Origin: Sphingomonadales bacterium
GTDB lineage: Bacteria > Bacteroidota > Bacteroidia > UBA7662
Length of the DNA: 43,391 nucleotides
Assembly: GCA_016872215.1 (NCBI GenBank)
Contig: VHAX01000018.1
Span: 1-43,391, forward strand
Direction: 5' to 3'
The notes beneath the pieces were generated by a model, which made no database searches, was not told the DNA's origin, and saw nothing but the letters and a program-made list of their open reading frames with translations. The first letter of the stretch is position 1; each line of letters starts with the position of its first letter. Position numbers and translations under genes: made by a program. This document shows, in pieces, positions 33,678 through 41,831 of this stretch.

Positions 33678-36600
33678 TTACGGCAAGCGCGTGATGCGAA
33701 GCGTTTTGGACTCGCTTCCAGCCGTGTTGCGGCTTTCGATGTTTAAAAGATACTGCCCGGCAGAAGGCATATCGATGCTGAGGTTATGCTTGCCAGCGGC
33801 TAAGGCCGTCCAATCGCTCGAAGTGATGGTTCTTCCCATCAGATCCGAAAGAACATAACGAACGTCAGAATTCTGCGCCATTGAAATGGAAATGGTTGAT
33901 GCGCCACGGCTTGGATTCGGGTAAACTACAGCCGAGAAATGGGCCAAATCGGCATTCCCCACCAAGCGTAGCACTGCATTTTGAATGGGCTCTGCTTGTA
34001 GGTCGGCTATCTCGCTGTTCTCTGTCAACTGAATCGATGAGAAATCGGCTTGTTTCGGTGCGTTTTCAAAGCTGATGTAACCTAAGGTGCTGCCGGCTGA
34101 TACCCGCACACCTTTTAGATCATACCATGAAATGTGCAGTACCCCTTGTTCTTGATTCCAAATCAGGTTGCCGCCTAATATATCAGATGAGAAGCGTGCT
34201 TCTCCCAAATGAGTGGGAATTGGGATATGAAGGGTTACAGCACCCAAGTGCATCAACTCCGGGGCCACAATCGCAAGCGTTCCGGATGGAAGTGTGCTGC
34301 TGGTTTCATGGCGGGAATCAAAAGCAACGCCAGACATGGTGCGTGCGCCTGGATTGAAGCTGCCATTTACATCGCCAATGCAGATGCCTTTGATAGCGCT
34401 TTGCTGCAGTACCCCACCACTAAGCGTAACTGTTGGAGATTGGAAGAACCAATTTCCAGCGGTGAAAGAGGTAATTTGACTGACCGTACGGCGCGAGATT
34501 TGGAGGGCATCGGTCGCATTGATGCTGTTGCTTGCATTCACATCGGCTGCATTGATCCGAATGCCTGAGAGCAATTGGGTATTGGAGAAATGACGGGCTA
34601 CGTTTAAGGCATCCGTCGAGTTAACCCCTCCCCAGGTGCGGTTGGTGGTGGTTTGCAGGGTGTAGGTTCCGGAAGGCACTTGGGTGAACTGGTATTGTCC
34701 TGCTGCGTTGGTTGTGGCAGACATAAACGATGCGCCTTGGGCGTTAACGAGACTAACTACGCAGTTCGACAAAGTGGCTTGCGCGCTGTTGTCGTAGACG
34801 ATGGTCCCAGACAAATTGGTGCCGCTTGGGCAAACACTGCAACTCTGCCAGCAAACTGCGGGTAGGATGGTGTCGCGCGTTGGAACAAGGTAGCGGTTCG
34901 TGTAAGGACCAGTGGTGAGCACACACGAGCTTCCAGGTGTCATGGCTTCGGCCACTGCCCAGCCATTTACAGTAAATAGATATTCCACACCTGTGGTTGG
35001 AACATTCACCGTAAGTGCATAGATGCCATCGTTGTCTGGGTCGGTCATCACCGCACAAGAGCCACACCATCCATTGAAGTTTCCGTTGAGGTTCACCTGA
35101 CCTATGCTTCCTGTGTAGTTGTTCATATTGACACGGAATGTTACGTTGGCTGAAACAGGAATTCCCGTACAAGGAGCGCAGGTGCCGTAGCATACAGGGT
35201 CTAATGTTGTGGCGCCTGTGAAGGTCAATACCCGGTTTGTGAAGCCGAAATTGGTTTGAGTGCAAGAGCTGCCGGGTGTCAGGCTTTCTTGACCGTTCCA
35301 TCCATCTAAGGTGAACTTGTACTCAATGGTACCAGGCAAGAGTGGAAGCGTTACTTCCCAAATGCTGTCGTTGTTGGCATCGGTCATGGGGTTACATGCA
35401 CCACACCATCCGTTGAATGTGCCATTAACGAAAACGCCTGTGAAGGCGGCGCCGTTGTAGTCAGACATATCAACCTTAAATGTAACGTTGACTGGTGTGG
35501 GCGCAGCGGTGGTACAAACCGCGCAGCTGTTCCAACACACGGCGTCTAATGTGGAAGCGGCAGCGATGGTGTATACCCGATTGGTGAAACCGCCTGTAGT
35601 GAGCACACATGAGCCACCAGGAGTGAGGTTCTCCTGACCCGTCCACCCATCAACCGTAAACTTGTACTCAATCAAACCAGCAGGAAGCGGTAGCGTCACC
35701 TCCCAAATGGAGTCGTTATTGGCGTCGGATAATGGGTTACACGATCCACACCAACCGTTGAAGGTGCCGTTGACGTTCACCGTAGTGTAGGCTGCTCCTG
35801 TGTATCCACGCATATTCACCTTAAAGGTAGTGGCAAAGGTTGGGGGCGCGAAAACGCATGCCGAACAAGATTCCCAACAAACGGCATCGAGGGTTGTGGC
35901 TCCACCCACATTGAATGAACGATTGGTAAAGCCTCCCGTCGTGATCACACATGTGCCGCCTGGAGTCAAATTCTCAGAAATATTCCAACCGTCGAGAGTG
36001 AACTTATACTCTATAGCACCAGTAGGTAAGGGAAGGGTAACCTCCCAGATGCTGTCGTTGTTGGCATCGGTCATGGGATTGCAACTTCCGCACCATCCAT
36101 TGAAGGTGCCGTTCACAAAAACACCTGAGTAGGCTGCTCCCGTATACCGACGCATGTCGACTTTGAAAGTGACGGGAAAAGTTGGGGGCGCACAAACGTT
36201 GCAGCTGTTCCAGCATACTGCAGGAAGGGTGGCCGTACCGGCCACGGCGTACACACGGTTGGTGTTTGGTCCGGTGGTGAGCACGCACGATGTACCAGCT
36301 GTCAGGTTCTCCTGTCCGTTCCATCCATCCACGGTAAACTTATACTCGATGGTCATGGCCTGCAAGGGTAGGGTAATTTCGTAGATGCTGTCGTTGTTGG
36401 CGTCGGTCATCACATTACATCCACCGCACCATCCATTGAAGGTGCCGTTGATGTTTACGGTGCTGTAGGCCGGACCGGTATAGCCCCGCATATTAACCTG
36501 AAATGTTACATTATAGGTGGGCGGAGGTGGAGCAGTGCAGGTATTACAGCTGTTCCAACAAACTGCATCGAGTGTGGCCGTCGCAGCAACTGTATAGACA

Positions 36601-36926
36601 CGATTGGTGAATCCGCCTGTGGTAAGCACACATGAGCCACCGGGAGTGAGGTTCTCTTGGCCCGTCCACCCATCAACTGTAAATTTATATTCTATGGTTC
36701 CTGCTTGAAGGGGTAGCGTCACCTCCCAAATGGAGTCGTTATTGACGTCGGTCATCGGATTACATCCGCCACACCAACCATTGAATGTTCCATTCACATT
36801 CACAGTGGTGTAGGCCGCGCCCGAATAACCCCGCATATTCACCCGGAAGGTGATATCGGATGTTTGGGCCATCGCGCCGAAAGACATCAGCAACGAAAGG
36901 CAGATTAAGAAAAAATGTTTAAACAT
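33678..36926 (-). CDS. T9SS-exported protein with six glycogen/starch-binding-like modules and a dockerin-like segment
   Basis: 1082 residues. Signal peptide MFKHFFLICLSLLMSFGAMA. Residues about 22-695 are six tandem copies of a module of 113-115 residues: VNMRGYTGAAY, VNGTFNGWCG-C, NDSIWEVTLPL, IEYKFTVDGW, ENLTPGGSCVLTTG and AVCWNSC. The VNGTFNGW ... EYKFTVDG core matches CBM20/CBM48-type E-set modules that bind alpha-glucans; the paired cysteines look like disulfides. Next comes a Cna_B-like/dockerin-like part (TDALNVARHF, DVNASNSINATDALQISRR), and the last 82 residues are a type A sorting domain (VYPNPSRGASTISI ... to RITRLP). No catalytic domain is seen. It ends at a strong terminator and is separated from the GH16 gene by a minisatellite. 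Confidence 0.9.
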   Translation of the reverse strand: MFKHFFLICLSLLMSFGAMAQTSDITFRVNMRGYSGAAYTTVNVNGTFNGWCGGCNPMTDVNNDSIWEVTLPLQAGTIEYKFTVDGWTGQENLTPGGSCVLTTGGFTNRVYTVAATATLDAVCWNSCNTCTAPPPPTYNVTFQVNMRGYTGPAYSTVNINGTFNGWCGGCNVMTDANNDSIYEITLPLQAMTIEYKFTVDGWNGQENLTAGTSCVLTTGPNTNRVYAVAGTATLPAVCWNSCNVCAPPTFPVTFKVDMRRYTGAAYSGVFVNGTFNGWCGSCNPMTDANNDSIWEVTLPLPTGAIEYKFTLDGWNISENLTPGGTCVITTGGFTNRSFNVGGATTLDAVCWESCSACVFAPPTFATTFKVNMRGYTGAAYTTVNVNGTFNGWCGSCNPLSDANNDSIWEVTLPLPAGLIEYKFTVDGWTGQENLTPGGSCVLTTGGFTNRVYTIAAASTLDAVCWNSCAVCTTAAPTPVNVTFKVDMSDYNGAAFTGVFVNGTFNGWCGACNPMTDANNDSIWEVTLPLLPGTIEYKFTLDGWNGQESLTPGSSCTQTNFGFTNRVLTFTGATTLDPVCYGTCAPCTGIPVSANVTFRVNMNNYTGSIGQVNLNGNFNGWCGSCAVMTDPDNDGIYALTVNVPTTGVEYLFTVNGWAVAEAMTPGSSCVLTTGPYTNRYLVPTRDTILPAVCWQSCSVCPSGTNLSGTIVYDNSAQATLSNCVVSLVNAQGASFMSATTNAAGQYQFTQVPSGTYTLQTTTNRTWGGVNSTDALNVARHFSNTQLLSGIRINAADVNASNSINATDALQISRRTVSQITSFTAGNWFFQSPTVTLSGGVLQQSAIKGICIGDVNGSFNPGARTMSGVAFDSRHETSSTLPSGTLAIVAPELMHLGAVTLHIPIPTHLGEARFSSDILGGNLIWNQEQGVLHISWYDLKGVRVSAGSTLGYISFENAPKQADFSSIQLTENSEIADLQAEPIQNAVLRLVGNADLAHFSAVVYPNPSRGASTISISMAQNSDVRYVLSDLMGRTITSSDWTALAAGKHNLSIDMPSAGQYLLNIESRNTAGSESKTLRITRLP
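34835..36863. repeat. Six tandem ~340-bp coding repeats
   Basis: The DNA of the large secreted protein gene is itself repetitive here, with six copies of about 340 bases encoding the binding-like modules. Copies 1-5 are close in sequence, the last is the most diverged. Such arrays can gain or lose units by recombination, and they are a risk for assembly collapse. Confidence 0.85.
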
Positions 36927-36961
36927 AAATGATGATTTAGGAAGGGGTTTTGGTTGATAAA

Positions 36962-36980
36962 AAGTGTATATTTTACACTT
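36962..36980. promoter_or_regulatory. Palindrome AAGTGTA-N5-TACACTT upstream of the six-module gene
   Basis: Perfect 7-base arms (36962-36968 and 36974-36980) lie about 35 bases upstream of the ATG at 36926, followed by another AAGTGT at 36988-36993. The position fits an operator, but a hairpin in the leader is equally possible; no -7 box was found with confidence. Confidence 0.4.
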
Positions 36981-37081
36981 GCTAAATAAGTGTTTTTTTT
37001 ACAATTATCCAAATGCAATGGGGCGATTAATTTTTATAATGTTTTTGCGTGGGTAGATTTGGGTTTGATGGGTTTTGCTTT

Positions 37082-37457
37082 GGTTCGAAAGGGTTCGCCA
37101 GGGTTTGATGCATTTTGTTAAGGTTCGCCAGGGTTAGATGCAGCTTGCTAAGGTTCGAAAGAATTTGATGGGTTTTGCTTTGGTTCGAAAGGGCTCGCCA
37201 GGGTTTGATGCATTTTGCTAAGGTTCGCCAGGGTTAGATGCAGCTTGCTAAGGTTCGAAAGAATTTGATGCAGTTTGCTTTGGTTCGAAAGGGCTCGCCA
37301 GGGTTTGATGCATTTTGCTAAGGTTCGCCAGGGTTTGATGCATTTTGCTAAGGTTCGAAAGAATTTGATGCAGTTTGCTTTGGTTCGAAAGGGCTCGCCA
37401 GGGTTTGATGCATTTCACAAAGATTCGATGGGGTTCGAAAGGGCTCGATGGGGCTTG
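37082..37457. repeat. Minisatellite with 100-bp higher-order period
   Basis: GGTTCGAAAGGG-type units begin at exactly 37082, 37182, 37282 and 37382. Each 100-base block is built of one 40-base and two 30-base sub-units (GGTTCGCCAGGGTTTGATGC-type and GGTTCGAAAGAATTTGATGC-type), so there are three full blocks and a partial one. Shorter fragments extend left to about 37050. On the right the degenerate end runs to the GH16 stop codon and its last bases code for the protein's final residues. The spacer 36927-37457 has no gene; ORFs on the plus strand here are repeat products. Confidence 0.88.
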
Positions 37458-38327
37458 CTAAGGCTCGATGGGGATGTAGGTGAAGGACCGAATCACCACC
37501 TCATGTTCTTTGCCATCTGATGGGCCAGCGCCCCCCAAAAGCCAGTAATTCATGCGGGTACGGGTGTTGTTTTCGGGCGCAGGGATCACAATGGGTACCG
37601 ATTGTTGTCCACCTTCATTTTTAATGCGGGCAGGGTTATTCGAATTGAATTTCCACTTTCCAATCACCCGGCCGCCTGTGCCTTCGCCGGCCCAACTCGT
37701 CCATTCAATCAAGGTGTCGCGCCAAACAAACTCATGGGTGGTCACCCCGATGAGGTCGCCGGGGTAGGTGGCTACTCCACGGACACGCTCGGGGTAATAT
37801 GGACCAAAATTAACAGGTTGAACGGCGTAGTTGAGGGTAGGCGCGTTGTTCTCCCCCCATTTGGCGAACTCAATATCAACCTCACTGTTGGCCTGGCTTC
37901 GAAAAGAACTATCGTTCCAAGTGAAGAGGCCCACCACCGTATTGTTGGCGATGTTCTGTAGGTCACCCTCAATTACCCAGCGGTAGGTGCCATAGCCGCA
38001 GGTATCGCGGCCGACCAGTTCCGTTGAATACCAACGACCATCGTGCTCGGCAATACGCAAATGCAAATAGCCTTTTCCATCCAGAAAAAGATCCTCGGCC
38101 CGACCCGAAAAGTAATTGGGACCAGGGCCAACGCTTCCGAGGCTCGTTTTCACATCCCATACCTTACCTGAAAAGCGCACCACATTGCCCACGCGTCCAT
38201 AATCCGGCGGGCGCTCCAGTTCGCAAGACTGAATAAAAATCAGAACGAAAGCGAACCCCACCAAGGGGAATTGAAACATCCGCTGTCGAAGGGCGGCGCA
38301 TACATCACGAATAATCACTAAAGACAT
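37458..38327 (-). CDS. Glycoside hydrolase family 16 lipoprotein (beta-glucanase type)
   Basis: 289 residues from the ATG at 38327. The signal ends in IFIQSC (Cys35), a lipobox, so the enzyme should be membrane-anchored. The GH16 active-site motif is SEVDIEF: Glu149 (nucleophile), Asp151 and Glu153 (acid/base), intact. GTYRWVIEGDL before it and HEFVWRDTLIEWTSW after it fit the jelly-roll fold. GH16 enzymes cleave beta-1,3/1,4-glucans, agar, carrageenan and xyloglucan; with the adjacent GH3 the most likely target is a laminarin-like beta-glucan (inference). An ATG at 38279 would give a shorter signal without positive charges. It starts 16 bases after the GH3 stop. Confidence 0.85.
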   Translation of the reverse strand: MSLVIIRDVCAALRQRMFQFPLVGFAFVLIFIQSCELERPPDYGRVGNVVRFSGKVWDVKTSLGSVGPGPNYFSGRAEDLFLDGKGYLHLRIAEHDGRWYSTELVGRDTCGYGTYRWVIEGDLQNIANNTVVGLFTWNDSSFRSQANSEVDIEFAKWGENNAPTLNYAVQPVNFGPYYPERVRGVATYPGDLIGVTTHEFVWRDTLIEWTSWAGEGTGGRVIGKWKFNSNNPARIKNEGGQQSVPIVIPAPENNTRTRMNYWLLGGAGPSDGKEHEVVIRSFTYIPIEP

Positions 38328-38343
38328 GTTATAAAATTGAAAA

Positions 38344-40668
38344 TCATGGAATCCATTCCCATCGTGTCTGTAGCGAGCCAACCTGAAGCGTAAACCATCC
38401 TGGCTCGAGGGTATGCTTGAGGTCACGCCCCACAAAGCCCAATGATGCCAAGGGAAACACCAAATCAACCTCCGCAGAGGCACCGGATTGAAGCACAACA
38501 GGTTTGATTGCCCTCAATCGCTTCGCAGGGGGGGTAATACTCGCCACGGAATCACTTACAAATGCCATAACGGTCTCCTTTTGGGTATAGCCACCCTCAT
38601 TGCGGAGACGAACACGCACGCGCAAACTGTCCGTTGCACGGGCAGGCAGGGGCTGCAGCAGTTCCAAGGTTTCATAGCGGATGGGAGCGTAGCCGAGTCC
38701 GTGGCCAAACGCATATGCCGGTTGGAAGGCATTCATAGAGAAATCGGTATGAAGCCGCTCCGTATGCTTGTGGTCGTAGGTCATCAAACTATGTTCGTGG
38801 GCAGGGTATGTATAGGGCAAACGGCCGGATGGACTATACCTACCGCAAAGGAGTTCCGCTAGGCTGCGCGTACCTGCCGCCCCCGGTTGGTTGGAGAGGA
38901 GGATTGCATCGAATAATGAGTCGATACTGGATATGATCCGCGGGCGGTTCTGCACGAGTACCAGAATTTTTGGGCCCGCGTGGGCCGCACAAAGACGCCG
39001 AATCCACGCAATTTCATCAGCGGGCAGGCTTAATTGCTCAATATCGCCCGGTTTTTCTGTGGATGGTTTTTCACCGAGTACCAGGATCAGGGGTGGTTGT
39101 TCTTTATCTGTTCGCATCGATTGAAGGGTGTTGGCCTCTACCCTCGCTTCGGGTGCGAACGCACGGGGTGCGGGAATGGTCAGACCCAATTGAAAATACT
39201 CCTTAAGCGCCTCGATTAAAGAAATACCCGCATTAATGGTGTCCCACTTCGGATCGACGCCCTGCCAAGTACGCGACCAAGCACCATTCCAACAAAAAGG
39301 CTCATCCAAGGCTTGGCCAGCCAAAACCACCGGGCTGCCTTTGGTCAAAGGCAGCAGCTGTCGGCGGTTTTTCAGCAGAATCCAAGAACTCCGGGCCGAT
39401 TCCATATTGAGTTTTTGAAAGGTATCGGTCTGCATCAGAGGAAATTGGCTCAAAGGCTCCGGAAGTTGTCGGTTATAGAGGCCCAAGCTGTATTTCACAT
39501 GAAGAATTCGGTAGACCGCTTCATCGATTCGCTTCATAGGAACTTCTCCCGACCCGGCCAATTCTATCAAGGCATCCGTAAATCGGTAGTCATTGGGCAC
39601 CATAGCCAGATCGACCCCGGCCATCACGGCCATTCGCGTGGCTTCCTTGTAGTTTGCCGCCACACGGTGAACGGTCACCAGCTTCTCAATGTCTTCCCAA
39701 TCGGACACCACCAAGCCCTGAAATCCCAATTCCTTCCGCAGTAGGTTGGTCAATATTTCAGGATCTGCATGGACCGGAATGCCGTTGAGTTCGCCTGAAT
39801 TGACCATCACACTGAGGGCTCCGGCCCGGATGCCGGCTACAAAAGGAGGTAATATCCATTCCCTTAATTGTCTTGGGTGGATGTAGGTCGGCGTTCGGTC
39901 CTTTCCTGTGCGGGGCATACCATAACCCAGAAAATGCTTCATGGTTGCGGCCACCTGGTTCGGCCGAGAGGGGTCTGATCCCTGATAACCTCTGATGCAA
40001 GCGGCGCCCAGCTGCGAAACGAGCTGGGGGTCCTCACCATAGGTTTCAAAGAAGCGCGACCACAACGGATGTCGGGCTACATCGAGTACGGGTGAAAAAT
40101 TCCATGGGATGCCTGAGGCAGCGGTTTGATAAGCGGCTGCCATGGCCACACGCCGCACGAGTGCCGAATCAAAGGAGGCCGCCTGAGCCAATGGCTGTGG
40201 AAAAAGCAGACCTTCATGCAGATAATTTGCGCCGTGTATGGCATCGATCCCATAAAGAAGCGGGATAAAGCTGCCGGGTGCTTGCTTAGCGAGCTTGTTG
40301 AGGGTGGATTGTATGGAGCGCCAGTGCTCAAGCGAATAAGCGTGTCCGCCGCAATTCAAAATGGAACCCACTTTCCGGGTATGGAGGGCCTCCTTCAATT
40401 TTACGGTATCAAGCTTGTGCGGCTCTTTCAGATTGTAGATTTCACCAACCGATACGACATCGAGATTCAGCTGGGTCATTTGCCCTACTTTTTCTTTTAG
40501 CGTCAGGGATTGGAGCGCTGCTTGGATTTCGCGGTGATAGGGACTCCGGGTACTGGTTTTTTGGGCCGAAACAGAGAAAGCGCTTAAGCAAAACAAAGCG
40601 TTTAAGCAAAACAGAGCGCTTAAGCAATATAAAGCAAAAATACCGCGTATGATCGTTCTGATTTGCAT
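38344..40668 (-). CDS. Glycoside hydrolase family 3 beta-glucosidase
   Basis: 774 residues with a signal peptide ending in SVSA-Q (about residue 35). The GH3 N-terminal barrel has TLKEKVGQMTQLN, YGIDAIHGANYL, ETYGEDPQLVSQLG, MKHFLGYGMPRTGKDRTP and the nucleophile Asp323 in LVVSDWEDIEKL. The C-terminal half has the GH3_C sandwich and fibronectin-like end (LRAIKPVVLQSGASAEVDLV). It releases glucose from oligosaccharides made by endo-enzymes such as the adjacent GH16, in the periplasm. The signal-peptide hydrophobic core is built of three hexapeptide repeats (see repeat at 40577). GH16 is 16 bases downstream. Confidence 0.94.
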   Translation of the reverse strand: MQIRTIIRGIFALYCLSALFCLNALFCLSAFSVSAQKTSTRSPYHREIQAALQSLTLKEKVGQMTQLNLDVVSVGEIYNLKEPHKLDTVKLKEALHTRKVGSILNCGGHAYSLEHWRSIQSTLNKLAKQAPGSFIPLLYGIDAIHGANYLHEGLLFPQPLAQAASFDSALVRRVAMAAAYQTAASGIPWNFSPVLDVARHPLWSRFFETYGEDPQLVSQLGAACIRGYQGSDPSRPNQVAATMKHFLGYGMPRTGKDRTPTYIHPRQLREWILPPFVAGIRAGALSVMVNSGELNGIPVHADPEILTNLLRKELGFQGLVVSDWEDIEKLVTVHRVAANYKEATRMAVMAGVDLAMVPNDYRFTDALIELAGSGEVPMKRIDEAVYRILHVKYSLGLYNRQLPEPLSQFPLMQTDTFQKLNMESARSSWILLKNRRQLLPLTKGSPVVLAGQALDEPFCWNGAWSRTWQGVDPKWDTINAGISLIEALKEYFQLGLTIPAPRAFAPEARVEANTLQSMRTDKEQPPLILVLGEKPSTEKPGDIEQLSLPADEIAWIRRLCAAHAGPKILVLVQNRPRIISSIDSLFDAILLSNQPGAAGTRSLAELLCGRYSPSGRLPYTYPAHEHSLMTYDHKHTERLHTDFSMNAFQPAYAFGHGLGYAPIRYETLELLQPLPARATDSLRVRVRLRNEGGYTQKETVMAFVSDSVASITPPAKRLRAIKPVVLQSGASAEVDLVFPLASLGFVGRDLKHTLEPGWFTLQVGSLQTRWEWIP
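40577..40630. repeat. Three 18-bp repeats inside the GH3 signal-peptide coding region
   Basis: Copies at 40577-40594, 40595-40612 and 40613-40630 (AAAGCGCTTAAGCAAAAC type) encode the hydrophobic LFCLSA/LFCLNA hexapeptides of the signal peptide. In-frame unit change would lengthen or shorten the h-region without a frameshift. Confidence 0.8.
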
Positions 40669-40757
40669 GGAGGGTGGATTATTGCTTCGGGGAATGAACT
40701 ATTTCTGATGCATTTGACGCTGACCGTTGACCGGAATAATTTTGAAAAAGTTGACCA

Positions 40758-41831
40758 TTAACGAGCAAACTCTTCCGCTTGGAGGGCACCCCAAATCAAT
40801 GGGCGAGTAGGTTTTTGAGTATTTGCTTGAAAAGAGAGGTAATAAGGTTGATTTTTGAGGATACCTGGGTGTCGGTCAGGGGGAAGGTCAATGCGCAAAC
40901 AGGGAATCCCAGGAGTAAAACCGTCATCAACGGTCGTAACACTCCTTTTAACGAAAGAAGATTCGGACAGAAAGACGAAATCACTGAGTTTGCCTGCGCG
41001 TCTCATTCTAGCCTGTTCGGGTAGAGCAGAAAGGGTAAAGGTACCAGTAGGTAGCGTATCAAACGGACTGAAAAGCACTATTTCCTTCCCATTTTTCCAT
41101 AAGCCTTTCCACGTATGGGGGGGATTGCCTGAATGCGGTACCCATGTAATTTCATCAATCGCCATATTTCCCCGCGCCTCAAATTGGATGATGAGTTGTT
41201 TAATCTGGGCAGGTTGGGCCAGGCTGCGTTCCCATTCGAAATCTTCTAAAGGCAAGCGCAGTTCATTCCACTCTGTGCTGTTTAGTCCGGCTTTGTTCAG
41301 GTATTTGGCCTGAAATCCAAGCCAGCACTGGGCTCCGCTGTAATCTTCAAGCGCAAAAGCCACAGGTATGTTCTTTGGCTGACCCTCTAAAGCCTTGAGG
41401 CGAATATTAAGTGCAGCATGATGGATTACTTGCTCCATATTTTTGGGCGCCCAAGCATCCCATCCCATGCCGAGACCGATCCAGTTTGGGCAACCTTCAG
41501 CGAGCTTATCCCACTCCAAGGCCAATCCTTGAGATCCATCAGGGTCATTGAAGGGCGAAACATTCAAGCAAGGCGTTCTGCTGCTCCAAATTTCACTGCT
41601 CATGCCCCCTTTATACACATCAAGTGCTCGAAAACCAAAAATGTTGGGATCTTCCTCCTCAGAATGATCCGAATAGAGCGATTGACCACTCATTCGATTC
41701 TTGCGGGCAGTCACTTCAACACGATCTAATTGGATCACGGGCTGGGCCTGCAAGGAGACGTCATTGCCAAAGAGCATCCATAGCCCGCAACCAATCGTAT
41801 ACCGGATCAATTTAGGGCTCAAGCGGGGCAT
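40758..41831 (-). CDS. Secreted protein with CBM11/CIA30-like (galactose-binding-like) region, unknown function
   Basis: 357 residues from the ATG at 41831. A signal peptide (IRYTIGCGLWMLFGNDVSLQA) precedes the mature start. The central part (about residues 105-250) has alternating beta-strand segments: AALNIRLKALEGQPKNIPVAFA, GAQCWLGFQAKYL, STEWNELRLPLEDFEWER and NMAIDEITWVPHSG. This pattern is typical of CBM11/CIA30-type jelly-rolls that bind beta-glucans. No catalytic residues are recognised. The 5' end overlaps the upstream lipoprotein gene by 20 bases, so the two are coupled. A longer frame to 41966 exists but is not preferred, since it overlaps more. A binding or structural role in the glycan locus is inferred from position. 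Confidence 0.68.
   Translation of the reverse strand: MPRLSPKLIRYTIGCGLWMLFGNDVSLQAQPVIQLDRVEVTARKNRMSGQSLYSDHSEEEDPNIFGFRALDVYKGGMSSEIWSSRTPCLNVSPFNDPDGSQGLALEWDKLAEGCPNWIGLGMGWDAWAPKNMEQVIHHAALNIRLKALEGQPKNIPVAFALEDYSGAQCWLGFQAKYLNKAGLNSTEWNELRLPLEDFEWERSLAQPAQIKQLIIQFEARGNMAIDEITWVPHSGNPPHTWKGLWKNGKEIVLFSPFDTLPTGTFTLSALPEQARMRRAGKLSDFVFLSESSFVKRSVTTVDDGFTPGIPCLRIDLPPDRHPGILKNQPYYLSFQANTQKPTRPLIWGALQAEEFAR

Noticed and set aside
37082-37457. CRISPR array
   Set aside because: Repeats are 30/40-base units without unique spacers of constant length; the intervening sequence is itself repeated, and no cas genes are near.
37275-37520. Open frame on the plus strand (81 codons) across the minisatellite
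   Set aside because: The translation is only the repeat sub-unit read in frame, and it runs antisense into the GH16 3' end.
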